DNA from: Enterovirga sp.
GTDB lineage: Bacteria > Pseudomonadota > Alphaproteobacteria > Rhizobiales > Beijerinckiaceae
Length of the DNA: 7,283 bases
NCBI GenBank assembly: GCA_028290385.1
Contig: JAQGJZ010000433.1
Location: 1-7,283 of the forward strand
Reading direction: 5' to 3'
Shown here: piece after piece, positions 1 through 5,626 of the stretch
Position numbering within the stretch: position 1 is the first letter of the stretch
How the letters are laid out: the number at the start of each line of letters is the position of its first letter
Translations under genes and position numbers: made by a program
The notes under the pieces: generated by a model
Database searches by the model: none
What the model was told of the DNA's origin: nothing
Seen by the model: only the letters and a program-made list of their open reading frames with translations

Positions 1-591
1 GTCGCGCGCGCCGTTCTGGTCGGCCTCGGCGACCATGACCTCGCGGCCCTGCGCCTTCTTCTCGACGGACAGGATCCGGCCGCCGCCCGACGCGAGGGCG
101 CGGAACACGCCGAGCACATCGGTGCGCTCCTTGGGCAGGACCTTCACGATCCGCCCCGGATGCGCCCCGCCGTCGCCAGCGCGCGGATCGACCCGGACGA
201 GAATGCGGTCGCCGATGCCGGCAGCCCGCATCCCCGGCGGCAGGCGCCGACCGGGCATGATGACGATCTTTGGCTTCGCGCCGGCTTCCGGATCCCACTC
301 CGTCGGTTCGGCGATCAGCTCGCCGTCGCGGTCACGCCCGGTGATCTCCGCGACCGTCACGGAGGGGAGGGCGCTGTTGGCGCGCAGCCGCTTGCCGCGG
401 CGCGCGAGCACGCCGTCGTCCTCCAGCGCCCGGAGAGCGTCCTTGAGCCAGATCCGATCGGAGCTGCCGAGGTTGAAGGCCCGTGCGATCTCGCGCTTGC
501 CGACCTTGCCGGGTGCGCTCGCGATGAAAGCGGCCAGTTCCTCCCGCGAGGGCAGGGGGGACGGGCCTGTCTGTTGATGTCGTGATGTCAC
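1..591 (-). CDS. rnr: Ribonuclease R, N-terminal part (cut by left edge)
   Basis: This is the first 197 residues of RNase R, a processive 3'-to-5' exoribonuclease that degrades structured RNA in the cytoplasm. I translated the minus strand by hand; the frame is open to the window edge. Residues about 15-72 look like the family's winged-helix domain (GKREIARAFNLGSSDRIWLK, then a basic stretch RRGKRLR). Residues about 77-197 match the OB-fold/cold-shock region (LPSVTVAEITGRDRDGELIA, GDRILVRVDP, GRIVKVLPKE, VLGVFR, GRILSVEKKA). The catalytic RNB domain and S1 domain lie outside the window. The start is taken as GTG at 591-589, preceded by AGG about 7 bases upstream; the frame is also open further upstream, so the start is likely but not certain. 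It begins 43 bases after the VWA gene on the same strand and may be co-transcribed with it. Confidence 0.88.
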   Translation of the reverse strand, partial: MTSRHQQTGPSPLPSREELAAFIASAPGKVGKREIARAFNLGSSDRIWLKDALRALEDDGVLARRGKRLRANSALPSVTVAEITGRDRDGELIAEPTEWDPEAGAKPKIVIMPGRRLPPGMRAAGIGDRILVRVDPRAGDGGAHPGRIVKVLPKERTDVLGVFRALASGGGRILSVEKKAQGREVMVAEADQNGARD

Positions 592-634
592 TCTGCGCCT
601 GACGTGGTGCCTGCGGCCTTCTGGCGCAAGGTTT

Positions 635-1810
635 TCAGCGTACCAGCTCGCGCATGGCGCCATCGAGCCCTTCGAGGGTCAGCGGGAACATGCGGTTGCC
701 CATCAGCTGGCGCATGAGGCCGATCGACTGGGTGTAGCCCCAATGGTTCTGCGGCACGGGCGAGAGCCAGACGGCCTTGTGGAAATGGCCGAGCAGCCGC
801 TGCATCCAGACCTGGCCCGCTTCCTCGTTCCAGTGCTCCACGGAGCCGCCCGGCATAACGATCTCGTAGGGACTCATCGAGGCGTCCCCGACAAAGACGG
901 CGCGGTAATCGGACGGGTAGGTGCGGATCACGTCGAGGGTCGAAATCACCTCGGATTGGCGGCGGCGATTGTTCTTCCAGACCCGCTCGTAGGGGCAGTT
1001 GTGGAAGTAGAAATGCTCGAAATGCTTGAACTCGAGCCGGGCGGCGGAGAACAGCTCCTCCGCCTTCTCGATGTGCCAATCCATCGAGCCGCCGACATCG
1101 AGGAAGAGCAGCACCTTCACGGCGTTGCGCCGCTCGGGCCTGAGCTTCACGTCGAGATAGCCCTTGTTGGCCGTCTCGCGGATCGTGCCGTCGAGGTCGA
1201 GCTCCTCGGCCGCGCCGGTGCGGGCGAAGCGACGCAGGCGGCGCAGCGCGATGCGCATGTTGCGCACCCCGAGCTCGACGTCGTCGTCGTAATCCTTGAA
1301 CTCGCGCTTGTCCCAGACTTTCACGGCGCGGAAGTTGCGGTTCTTGTCTTGGCCGATCCGGATGCCCTCCGGGTTGTACCCATAGGCGCCGTAGGGCGAG
1401 GTGCCGCCGGTGCCGATCCATTTGGAGCCGCCCTGGTGCCGGCCCTTCTGCTCCTTGAGCCGCTCCTTCAGGGTCTCCAGGAGCTTGTCCCACCCCATCG
1501 CCTCGATCTGCCGCTTTTCCTCCTCCGTGAGGTATTTTTCGGCGATCTTGCGCAGCCATTCCTCCGGGATCTCGGCCTTCTCGAGCGCGCCGGCCAGCGT
1601 CTCGATTCCCTTGAAGACCTGGCCGAAGACGCGGTCGAACTTGTCGAGGTTGCGCTCGTCCTTCACCAGCGTCGCCCGGGCGAGGTAATAGAACTCGTCC
1701 ACGCGCTTCTCGGCGAGGTCGCGGTCGAGCGCCCCCATGAGGGTCAGGAACTCGCGCAAGCTCACCGGGACCTTGGCGGCGCGCAGCTCCGTGAAGAAGG
1801 TCAGGAACAT
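635..1810 (-). CDS. VWA domain-containing CoxE-like protein
   Basis: This 391-residue cytoplasmic protein belongs to the CoxE-like VWA family (COG3552 type), the usual partner of MoxR AAA+ ATPases. The N-terminus MFLTFFTELRAAKVPVSLRE is typical of the family, which supports the ATG at 1810. Residues about 85-130 are charged and probably helical. Residues 131-160 are a Gly/Tyr-rich linker (GTGGTSPYGAYGYNPEGI). The VWA domain starts near residue 230: the metal-ion-dependent adhesion site (MIDAS) reads DVGGS at 238-242, where the classical form is DxSxS, and a second loop GDASMSP lies at 309-314. Family members are thought to pass ATPase-driven remodelling to metalloenzyme or complex targets, as CoxD/CoxE do for CO dehydrogenase; the target here is unknown. 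A matching MoxR gene lies at 5627-6472 on the other strand. It diverges from purS and is followed closely by rnr. Confidence 0.9.
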   Translation of the reverse strand: MFLTFFTELRAAKVPVSLREFLTLMGALDRDLAEKRVDEFYYLARATLVKDERNLDKFDRVFGQVFKGIETLAGALEKAEIPEEWLRKIAEKYLTEEEKRQIEAMGWDKLLETLKERLKEQKGRHQGGSKWIGTGGTSPYGAYGYNPEGIRIGQDKNRNFRAVKVWDKREFKDYDDDVELGVRNMRIALRRLRRFARTGAAEELDLDGTIRETANKGYLDVKLRPERRNAVKVLLFLDVGGSMDWHIEKAEELFSAARLEFKHFEHFYFHNCPYERVWKNNRRRQSEVISTLDVIRTYPSDYRAVFVGDASMSPYEIVMPGGSVEHWNEEAGQVWMQRLLGHFHKAVWLSPVPQNHWGYTQSIGLMRQLMGNRMFPLTLEGLDGAMRELVR

Positions 1811-1924
1811 CGTTCCGTTCTAGAGCGCGGCGCGGGCCGGCTCAATCGCGCCGCCTTCGCCGGCGGGATGACAAGCGCCGCCTCGACACGGTAAGAGCGG
1901 CCTTCCCTTCCGCCCGGACATCCG
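1811..1924. promoter_or_regulatory. Divergent intergenic region between VWA gene and purS
   Basis: These 114 bases must carry the promoters for both the VWA gene (leftward) and purS (rightward), unless either is read from a promoter inside its neighbour. I find no convincing -35/-10 pair on either strand and no clear riboswitch fold. A short inverted repeat GGAAC-ATC-GTTCC (1804-1816) spans the VWA start codon. An eight-codon reading frame (ATG 1868 to TAA 1894) precedes purS; there is no support for its translation. purS has only a weak purine-rich sequence ahead of its ATG. Confidence 0.35.
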
Positions 1925-2272
1925 ATGAAAGCGCGCGTTACCGTCACCTTGAAATCTGGAGTGCTCGATCCGCAGGGCAAGGCGATCGAGGGCGCGTTGA
2001 CCTCGCTCGGCATCCGCGGCGTGCTCGGCGTGCGGCAGGGCAAGGTCTTCGACATCGAGCTCGCCAGCGACGAGCCGGAGGAGGCCGAGGCGACGCTGCG
2101 CCAGGCCTGCGAGCGGCTGCTGGCGAACACGGTGATCGAGAATTTCCGCGTCGAACTGGACGGCGCCGAGGGGCAGGGCGGCCGCAAGGCGTCGGCCGAG
2201 GCGGCTTCGTCCGAGGACCCGACGGTCGAGGCGGCGGCGGATGCCGAGATGCCGACCGAAGGACATCCGTAA
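1925..2272 (+). CDS. purS: Phosphoribosylformylglycinamidine synthase subunit PurS
   Basis: PurS is the small dimeric subunit of the three-part FGAM synthase (PurL-PurQ-PurS), which converts FGAR to FGAM with ATP and glutamine in purine synthesis. It bridges PurQ and PurL and helps channel ammonia. The core, residues 1-78, shows the expected pattern: MKARVTVTLKSGVLDPQGKA, then SLGIRGVLGVRQGKVFDIEL, a helix with EEAEATLRQACERLLANTVI, and the closing strand ENFRVEL. At 115 residues it is longer than the usual roughly 80; the extra 35 or so residues form a low-complexity Ala/Glu/Asp-rich tail. Its stop codon TAA overlaps the ribosome binding site of purQ, so the two are translated from one message. 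purC, often found just upstream in alphaproteobacteria, is absent: the upstream neighbour is the divergent VWA gene. Confidence 0.95.
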   Translation: MKARVTVTLKSGVLDPQGKAIEGALTSLGIRGVLGVRQGKVFDIELASDEPEEAEATLRQACERLLANTVIENFRVELDGAEGQGGRKASAEAASSEDPTVEAAADAEMPTEGHP

Positions 2273-2277
2273 GGAGG
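2271..2277 (+). promoter_or_regulatory. Ribosome binding site of purQ
   Basis: AAGGAGG is a full-strength Shine-Dalgarno sequence, shares bases with the purS stop codon TAA (2270-2272), and sits 8 bases before the GTG at 2286. It decides the purQ start: an in-frame ATG at 2241 lies upstream of this site and inside purS, and would add 15 residues that do not belong to the PurQ fold. Confidence 0.85.
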
Positions 2278-2285
2278 CCGGACAG

Positions 2286-2984
2286 GTGAAAGCCGCCGTT
2301 ATCGTTTTCCCCGGCTCGAATCGCGAACGCGACGTCGAGCGGGCGCTGCGCCTTTCCGGCGCCGACGTGCACCGCGTCTGGCACGCCGAGCACGAGCTCC
2401 CGGCCGGCACCGACCTCGCGGTCCTGCCGGGCGGCTTCTCCTATGGCGATTACCTGCGTTGCGGGGCGATCGCGGCGCGGTCACCGGCCATGGATGCCGT
2501 GCGGGCCCACGCGGCGCGCGGCGGCCTCGTTCTCGGCATCTGCAACGGCTTCCAGATCCTCTGCGAGTCGGGGCTTCTGCCCGGCGTGCTGATGCGCAAC
2601 GCCAAGCTGCGCTTCATCTGCCACCGCCAGCATGTGCGGGTGGAGCGGTCGGACACGGCCTTCACCCGCAACTACAAGGCCGGGCAGGTGATCGACATCT
2701 GCGTGGCGCATGGCGAGGGGAACTACACGGCCGATCCGACGACCCTGGCGCGCCTGGAAGGCTACGGCCTGATCGCGTTCCGCTACTGCGACCCGGATGG
2801 CGAGGTGACCGTCGACACGAACGTCAACGGCTCCACCAATTCCATCGCGGGCATCTATTCGCAGAACCGGAACGTGCTCGGCCTGATGCCGCACCCGGAA
2901 AACTTCGTCGATCCGCTCGTGGGCGGCACGGACGGCAAGCCGCTGTTCGAGAGCCTCGTCGGCCGGATGGCCGCCGCCGCCTGA
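2286..2984 (+). CDS. purQ: Phosphoribosylformylglycinamidine synthase subunit PurQ (glutaminase)
   Basis: PurQ is the class I glutamine amidotransferase subunit of FGAM synthase: it hydrolyses glutamine and hands ammonia to PurL. Starting at GTG 2286 gives 232 residues, normal for the family, with the expected opening KAAVIVFPGSNRERDVERAL. The nucleophile elbow LGICNGFQIL places the catalytic Cys at 86, and MPHPENFVDP gives the His203/Glu205 pair. The conserved segments LPGGFSYGDYLRCGAIAA (47-64) and AHGEGNY (141-147) are also present. The gene follows purS with 13 bases between them, and purL is not in the window. Its stop codon TGA (2982-2984) abuts the stop codon of the converging antiporter gene. 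Confidence 0.96.
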   Translation: MKAAVIVFPGSNRERDVERALRLSGADVHRVWHAEHELPAGTDLAVLPGGFSYGDYLRCGAIAARSPAMDAVRAHAARGGLVLGICNGFQILCESGLLPGVLMRNAKLRFICHRQHVRVERSDTAFTRNYKAGQVIDICVAHGEGNYTADPTTLARLEGYGLIAFRYCDPDGEVTVDTNVNGSTNSIAGIYSQNRNVLGLMPHPENFVDPLVGGTDGKPLFESLVGRMAAAA

Positions 2985-4790
2985 TCAGCGCTTGCCGGAG
3001 GAGCGGCGGGCCCGAAACTCGCCCGGGCGGCGGGCCGCGCCCTCCGCCTCGCCGGCCCCCCCGCCCCGCAGGGCACGGCGGAACTCGTCCCGCCGCTCGT
3101 GGATGGAGGCGATGACCGGCCCCATCGCGACCCCGAGATCGACGAGCACCGCTTCCGAGAGCTGCAGGCTCGCCTCGATCGTCTCCGGCACCGCATCGGT
3201 GACGCCGAGGCGGTAGAGCTGCGCCGCATGCCGGGCATCGCGTGCCCGGGCCACGATGGTGAGGTCCGGCCGCCAGCCGCGCACGGTTTCGACCACGGCC
3301 TCGCTGGCGCTCGGCGCGTCGAGCGTCACGACGAGCGCGCGGGCGGTGTCGATCGCGCAGGTCTTCAGGAACAACGGCGAGGACGTATCGCCGTAGAAGA
3401 CGGGCTGCCCCGCCTCGCGCTGCGCGAAGACCAGGGCCGGATTGGAATCGACCGCGATGTAGGGAATGTTGTGGCGGCGCAGCATGTCCGCGATCAGCTG
3501 CCCGACGCGCCCGAACCCGGCGATCACGACCCGCCCGGGCTCGGGCGTCGGGTTCGTCTGGTTCACGGCCGTGCTGTCCGGCACGATGCGTCGGCTCAGC
3601 GGCCGCGCCACCCGGGCGAGGATCGGGATCAGCACCATGGTGACCGTGGTGACGACCAGGATGGCCTGAGCGACATCCGCCGGAAGCAGCTGGCTGCCGA
3701 GCGCCGCGCCGACCAAGACGAACGCGAACTCGCCACCGGGCGCGAGCAGCAGCGCCATCTCGATCCCGACCCGCAGCGGCAGCCGAAACACCCGCGCCAG
3801 CCCGACGATGATGCCGGCCTTGATCACCACAAGCCCGACCGCAAAGGCCAGGATCACGAGCGGCCGGTCGAGCAGCGACGTGACGTCGAGCCCCATGCCG
3901 ATCGACACGAAGAAGACCCCGAGCAGGAGCCCCTTGAACGGGTCCACCACGGCCTCGATCGCGCGGCGATATTCCGTTTCCGCGAGCAGCAGCCCGGCCA
4001 CGAAGGCGCCGAGCGCCATCGAGACGCCGCTCGCGGCGGCCAGGAGCGCGGCCACGAGCACCATCAGCAAGGAGGTGGCCATGAACAGCTCGGAGCCGCC
4101 GGTCTGGGCCACGATGTGCAGCAGCGGCCGCATCGCGACCCGGCCCACCAGCACGATCACGGCCAGCGCAACGGCCGCCTGGCCGAGCGCCAGGACCAGG
4201 TTCCAGAGCAGGGTCCCGCCGCCGGAGGGATCGAGCGCGGCGATCATGAACATGACGGGCGCGACCGCCAGGTCCTGAAACAGCAGCACCGCGAAGGTCG
4301 AGCGCCCGGTCGGCGATCCGAGCCGCTTCTGGGAGGCCAGGATGGGGATCACGATCGCGGTCGAGGACAGCGCGAGCGCGAGCCCGCCCAGCACGGCCGC
4401 GACCGGCTTGATGCCGAGCAGCAGCCCGATCCCGGCAAGCACCATCGAGCAGACCACGACCTGGGCGCCCCCGAGCCCGAAGACGAGCCGCCGCAGCACC
4501 CGCAGGCGATCCCACGAGAGCTCGATCCCGATGGTGAAGAGCAGAAAGACGACCCCGAATTCCGCCAGATGCGACACCGCCGCGCGGTTCGGGATGGTGA
4601 TCCAGGACAGCCAGGGCAGGTCGCCCGTGAGGCGGCCGAGCCCATACGGCCCCAGAAGGGCACCGGCTCCGATGAAGCCCAGGACGGGGCTGATCCGCAG
4701 GCGGGTGGCCAGGGGCACCACGACGCCCGCGGTTGCCAGAAAGAGGATGATCTCCTTGTAGGACCCGATATCCGCCGTCGGCGCCGCCAT
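2985..4790 (-). CDS. kefB: CPA2-family K+/H+ antiporter, KefB/KefC type
   Basis: This 601-residue inner-membrane protein combines a Na+/H+-exchanger transport domain of about a dozen hydrophobic segments (residues about 10-400) with a cytoplasmic TrkA-N/RCK nucleotide-binding domain (about 420-535). Expected motifs are the FQDLAVAP segment (171-178), the DPFKGLLLGVFF loop and helix (283-294), and the Rossmann signature VVIAGFGRVGQ (421-431) followed by the acidic residue of AVDSN. Kef proteins export K+ in exchange for H+ and protect against electrophiles under glutathione control. In E. coli KefC an acidic loop HALESD precedes the conserved PFKG; here the aligned residues read RAIEAV, so gating may differ. 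No kefF or kefG helper gene is in the window. The C-terminal 30 residues are basic, Gly-rich and probably disordered. The start codon ATG 4790 fits the family N-terminus but has only a weak ribosome binding site. The symbol marks the family; ion specificity is not proven. Confidence 0.88.
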   Translation of the reverse strand: MAAPTADIGSYKEIILFLATAGVVVPLATRLRISPVLGFIGAGALLGPYGLGRLTGDLPWLSWITIPNRAAVSHLAEFGVVFLLFTIGIELSWDRLRVLRRLVFGLGGAQVVVCSMVLAGIGLLLGIKPVAAVLGGLALALSSTAIVIPILASQKRLGSPTGRSTFAVLLFQDLAVAPVMFMIAALDPSGGGTLLWNLVLALGQAAVALAVIVLVGRVAMRPLLHIVAQTGGSELFMATSLLMVLVAALLAAASGVSMALGAFVAGLLLAETEYRRAIEAVVDPFKGLLLGVFFVSIGMGLDVTSLLDRPLVILAFAVGLVVIKAGIIVGLARVFRLPLRVGIEMALLLAPGGEFAFVLVGAALGSQLLPADVAQAILVVTTVTMVLIPILARVARPLSRRIVPDSTAVNQTNPTPEPGRVVIAGFGRVGQLIADMLRRHNIPYIAVDSNPALVFAQREAGQPVFYGDTSSPLFLKTCAIDTARALVVTLDAPSASEAVVETVRGWRPDLTIVARARDARHAAQLYRLGVTDAVPETIEASLQLSEAVLVDLGVAMGPVIASIHERRDEFRRALRGGGAGEAEGAARRPGEFRARRSSGKR

Positions 4791-4930
4791 CCGCTTGCCT
4801 GTGATCCGCAGAAGCCGGCGGGGCGATCGCGCCGCCGTTCCGACTCGCAGGCAAGCTAGAGCATCAGCCCTGCCGGAGGGAGACGAAATCGCCCGTCATC
4901 GGCCAGGCAAAGCCCAGCCGGCGCCCAGGC
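4791..4930. other. Intergenic region between antiporter and phospholipase-like gene
   Basis: These 140 bases separate two minus-strand genes. Besides the leader repeat, the right end holds a 7-base stem, GGCGCCC (4920-4926) and GGGCGCC (4934-4940), that overlaps the phospholipase-like gene's stop codon. It has no T-run after it on the minus strand, so it is at best a weak terminator. No convincing promoter was found for the antiporter, which may therefore be read from here or from upstream. Confidence 0.35.
4793..4856 (-). promoter_or_regulatory. Inverted repeat in the leader of the antiporter gene
   Basis: A 9-base perfect inverted repeat, GCTTGCCTG at 4793-4801 and CAGGCAAGC at 4848-4856, encloses 46 bases just upstream of the antiporter start codon. 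In the minus-strand transcript the arm nearest the gene contains AGGCAAG, the only plausible ribosome binding sequence, two bases before the ATG. Between the arms, GGCGG at 4817-4821 can pair with CCGCC at 4832-4836 around GATC. The result would be a nested hairpin that could block translation. Pairing is seen in the sequence; regulation is inferred. Confidence 0.35.
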
Positions 4931-5464
4931 TTAGGGCGCCCGACACTCGATCGCCGGGGCAGCCAGCACGACGTTCGCGGCGCGTGCCCTGAGTTCACGG
5001 GAGGCGGTCTTCAGCTCCGAAACCCGATACGCGTCCTGCCGCAGCGATTCGTTGCAGCTGCAGGCGCGATTGGTCCGGTCGAAGCACTCGTCGTGCCGCT
5101 TGCACGCCTCGTCGAGCGGGTCGGTGGAAAGGAGGTCGTCGCCGCGGTTTCCGAGGCCACAGAAATTCCCATGGTACAGGGTCGCCCCGGTCGCGGCGCC
5201 CGCCGCGTCCCCGCCGGGCAGCCGCTCGGAGGCGCGGGCGTCCCCGGTGTTCAGCTCGTTGGCCGGTCCGCCCGCCTTGTTGGGGTCGCGCTTCAGGAAG
5301 CTCGGGATCGGAGGCTTGTTCTCGCCGCCATTCGCGATCGGGGCGTCGTATTGCAGCGCGCCGGACGGCGTCGTGGGGTCCGGCAGCGGGTGTTCGTTCT
5401 GGGCAAGTACGCCGAACGGCATCAGGCCGGCGACGAGCACCAGCGAGTGTATCCAACGAGTCAC
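4931..5464 (-). CDS. Secreted phospholipase A2-like protein
   Basis: The GTG at 5464 gives a 177-residue protein and has GGGAG six bases upstream. Residues 1-21 form a signal peptide (WIHSLVLVAGLMPFGVLA, cleavage after A21), so export to the periplasm or beyond is expected. Residues 22-95 are Pro/Gly/Ala-rich and probably flexible. From 97 the sequence shows the phospholipase A2 signature: the calcium loop YHGNFCGLGNRG (97-108) and the active-site helix PLDEACKRHDECF (116-128), with His124-Asp125 matching His48-Asp49 of pancreatic enzymes. Six cysteines (102, 121, 127, 135, 137, 174) could form three disulfides. The first Cys of the classical CCxxHDxC pattern is Ala120. The following CSCNESL (135-141) aligns with CNCDRNA of classical enzymes, putting Asn138 where the second catalytic Asp would be. 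It may cleave phospholipids at the sn-2 position or be a non-catalytic relative. It diverges from the MoxR gene. Confidence 0.8.
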   Translation of the reverse strand: MTRWIHSLVLVAGLMPFGVLAQNEHPLPDPTTPSGALQYDAPIANGGENKPPIPSFLKRDPNKAGGPANELNTGDARASERLPGGDAAGAATGATLYHGNFCGLGNRGDDLLSTDPLDEACKRHDECFDRTNRACSCNESLRQDAYRVSELKTASRELRARAANVVLAAPAIECRAP

Positions 5465-5470
5465 GCGAAG

Positions 5471-5475
5471 CTCCC
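5471..5475 (-). promoter_or_regulatory. Ribosome binding site of the phospholipase-like gene
   Basis: GGGAG on the minus strand lies six bases before the GTG at 5464. Together with the signal peptide that begins directly after it, this fixes the start, although the reading frame stays open far upstream through the antisense strand of the MoxR gene. Confidence 0.7.
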
Positions 5476-5497
5476 AATTCAGGGATGATGATGGTCG

Positions 5498-5511
5498 CGG
5501 TGCAAACACCG
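5498..5511. promoter_or_regulatory. Small inverted repeat in the divergent region
   Basis: CGGTG-CAAA-CACCG is a perfect 5-base inverted repeat in the 162-base gap between the phospholipase-like gene and the MoxR gene, 33 bases upstream of the former's start. It could be an operator or a hairpin in the leader. The repeat is short and could be chance. Confidence 0.25.
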
Positions 5512-5572
5512 ATCGCTGCCCAAGGTTTCGCGGCAAGAACGTCGCTCCCGCATCGCTCCGCGGCCGAGCGCC

Positions 5573-5601
5573 TTGTTCCGTGTGCGCCGCTTGGCCTATG
5601 A
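5573..5601 (+). promoter_or_regulatory. Possible sigma-70-type promoter for the MoxR operon
   Basis: TTGTTC (5573-5578) and CTATGA (5596-5601) are separated by 17 bases and lie 26 bases before the MoxR start codon, which would give a leader of about 20 bases. The -35 box matches TTG only; the -10 box resembles the alphaproteobacterial CTATAT form. A weak candidate. Confidence 0.3.
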
Positions 5602-5626
5602 CCTCTGTGACAGGATACGGACACCC

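Noticed and set aside
35..585. Plus-strand frames opposite rnr
   Set aside because: The minus strand reads as the conserved N-terminus of RNase R; the plus-strand frames are Arg/Ser/Pro-rich shadows.
743..1894. A 383-codon plus-strand frame across the VWA gene
   Set aside because: Antisense to a well-supported gene; the Leu/Val/Glu-rich translation mirrors its codons and shows no family pattern.
1868..1894. Eight-codon reading frame before purS, considered as a leader peptide
   Set aside because: No run of regulatory codons, no attenuator hairpin and no strong ribosome binding site; likely chance.
2824..4859. Long open frames on both strands across the antiporter gene (2824-4854 minus and 3099-4859 plus)
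   Set aside because: Both are Arg/Gly/Ala- or His/Asp/Arg-rich shadows of the antiporter gene with no recognisable domain, as expected in DNA of this GC content.
4920..4940. 7-base stem at the end of the phospholipase-like gene, considered as an intrinsic terminator
   Set aside because: It overlaps the stop codon and has no T-run on the transcribed strand, so it is not called as a terminator.
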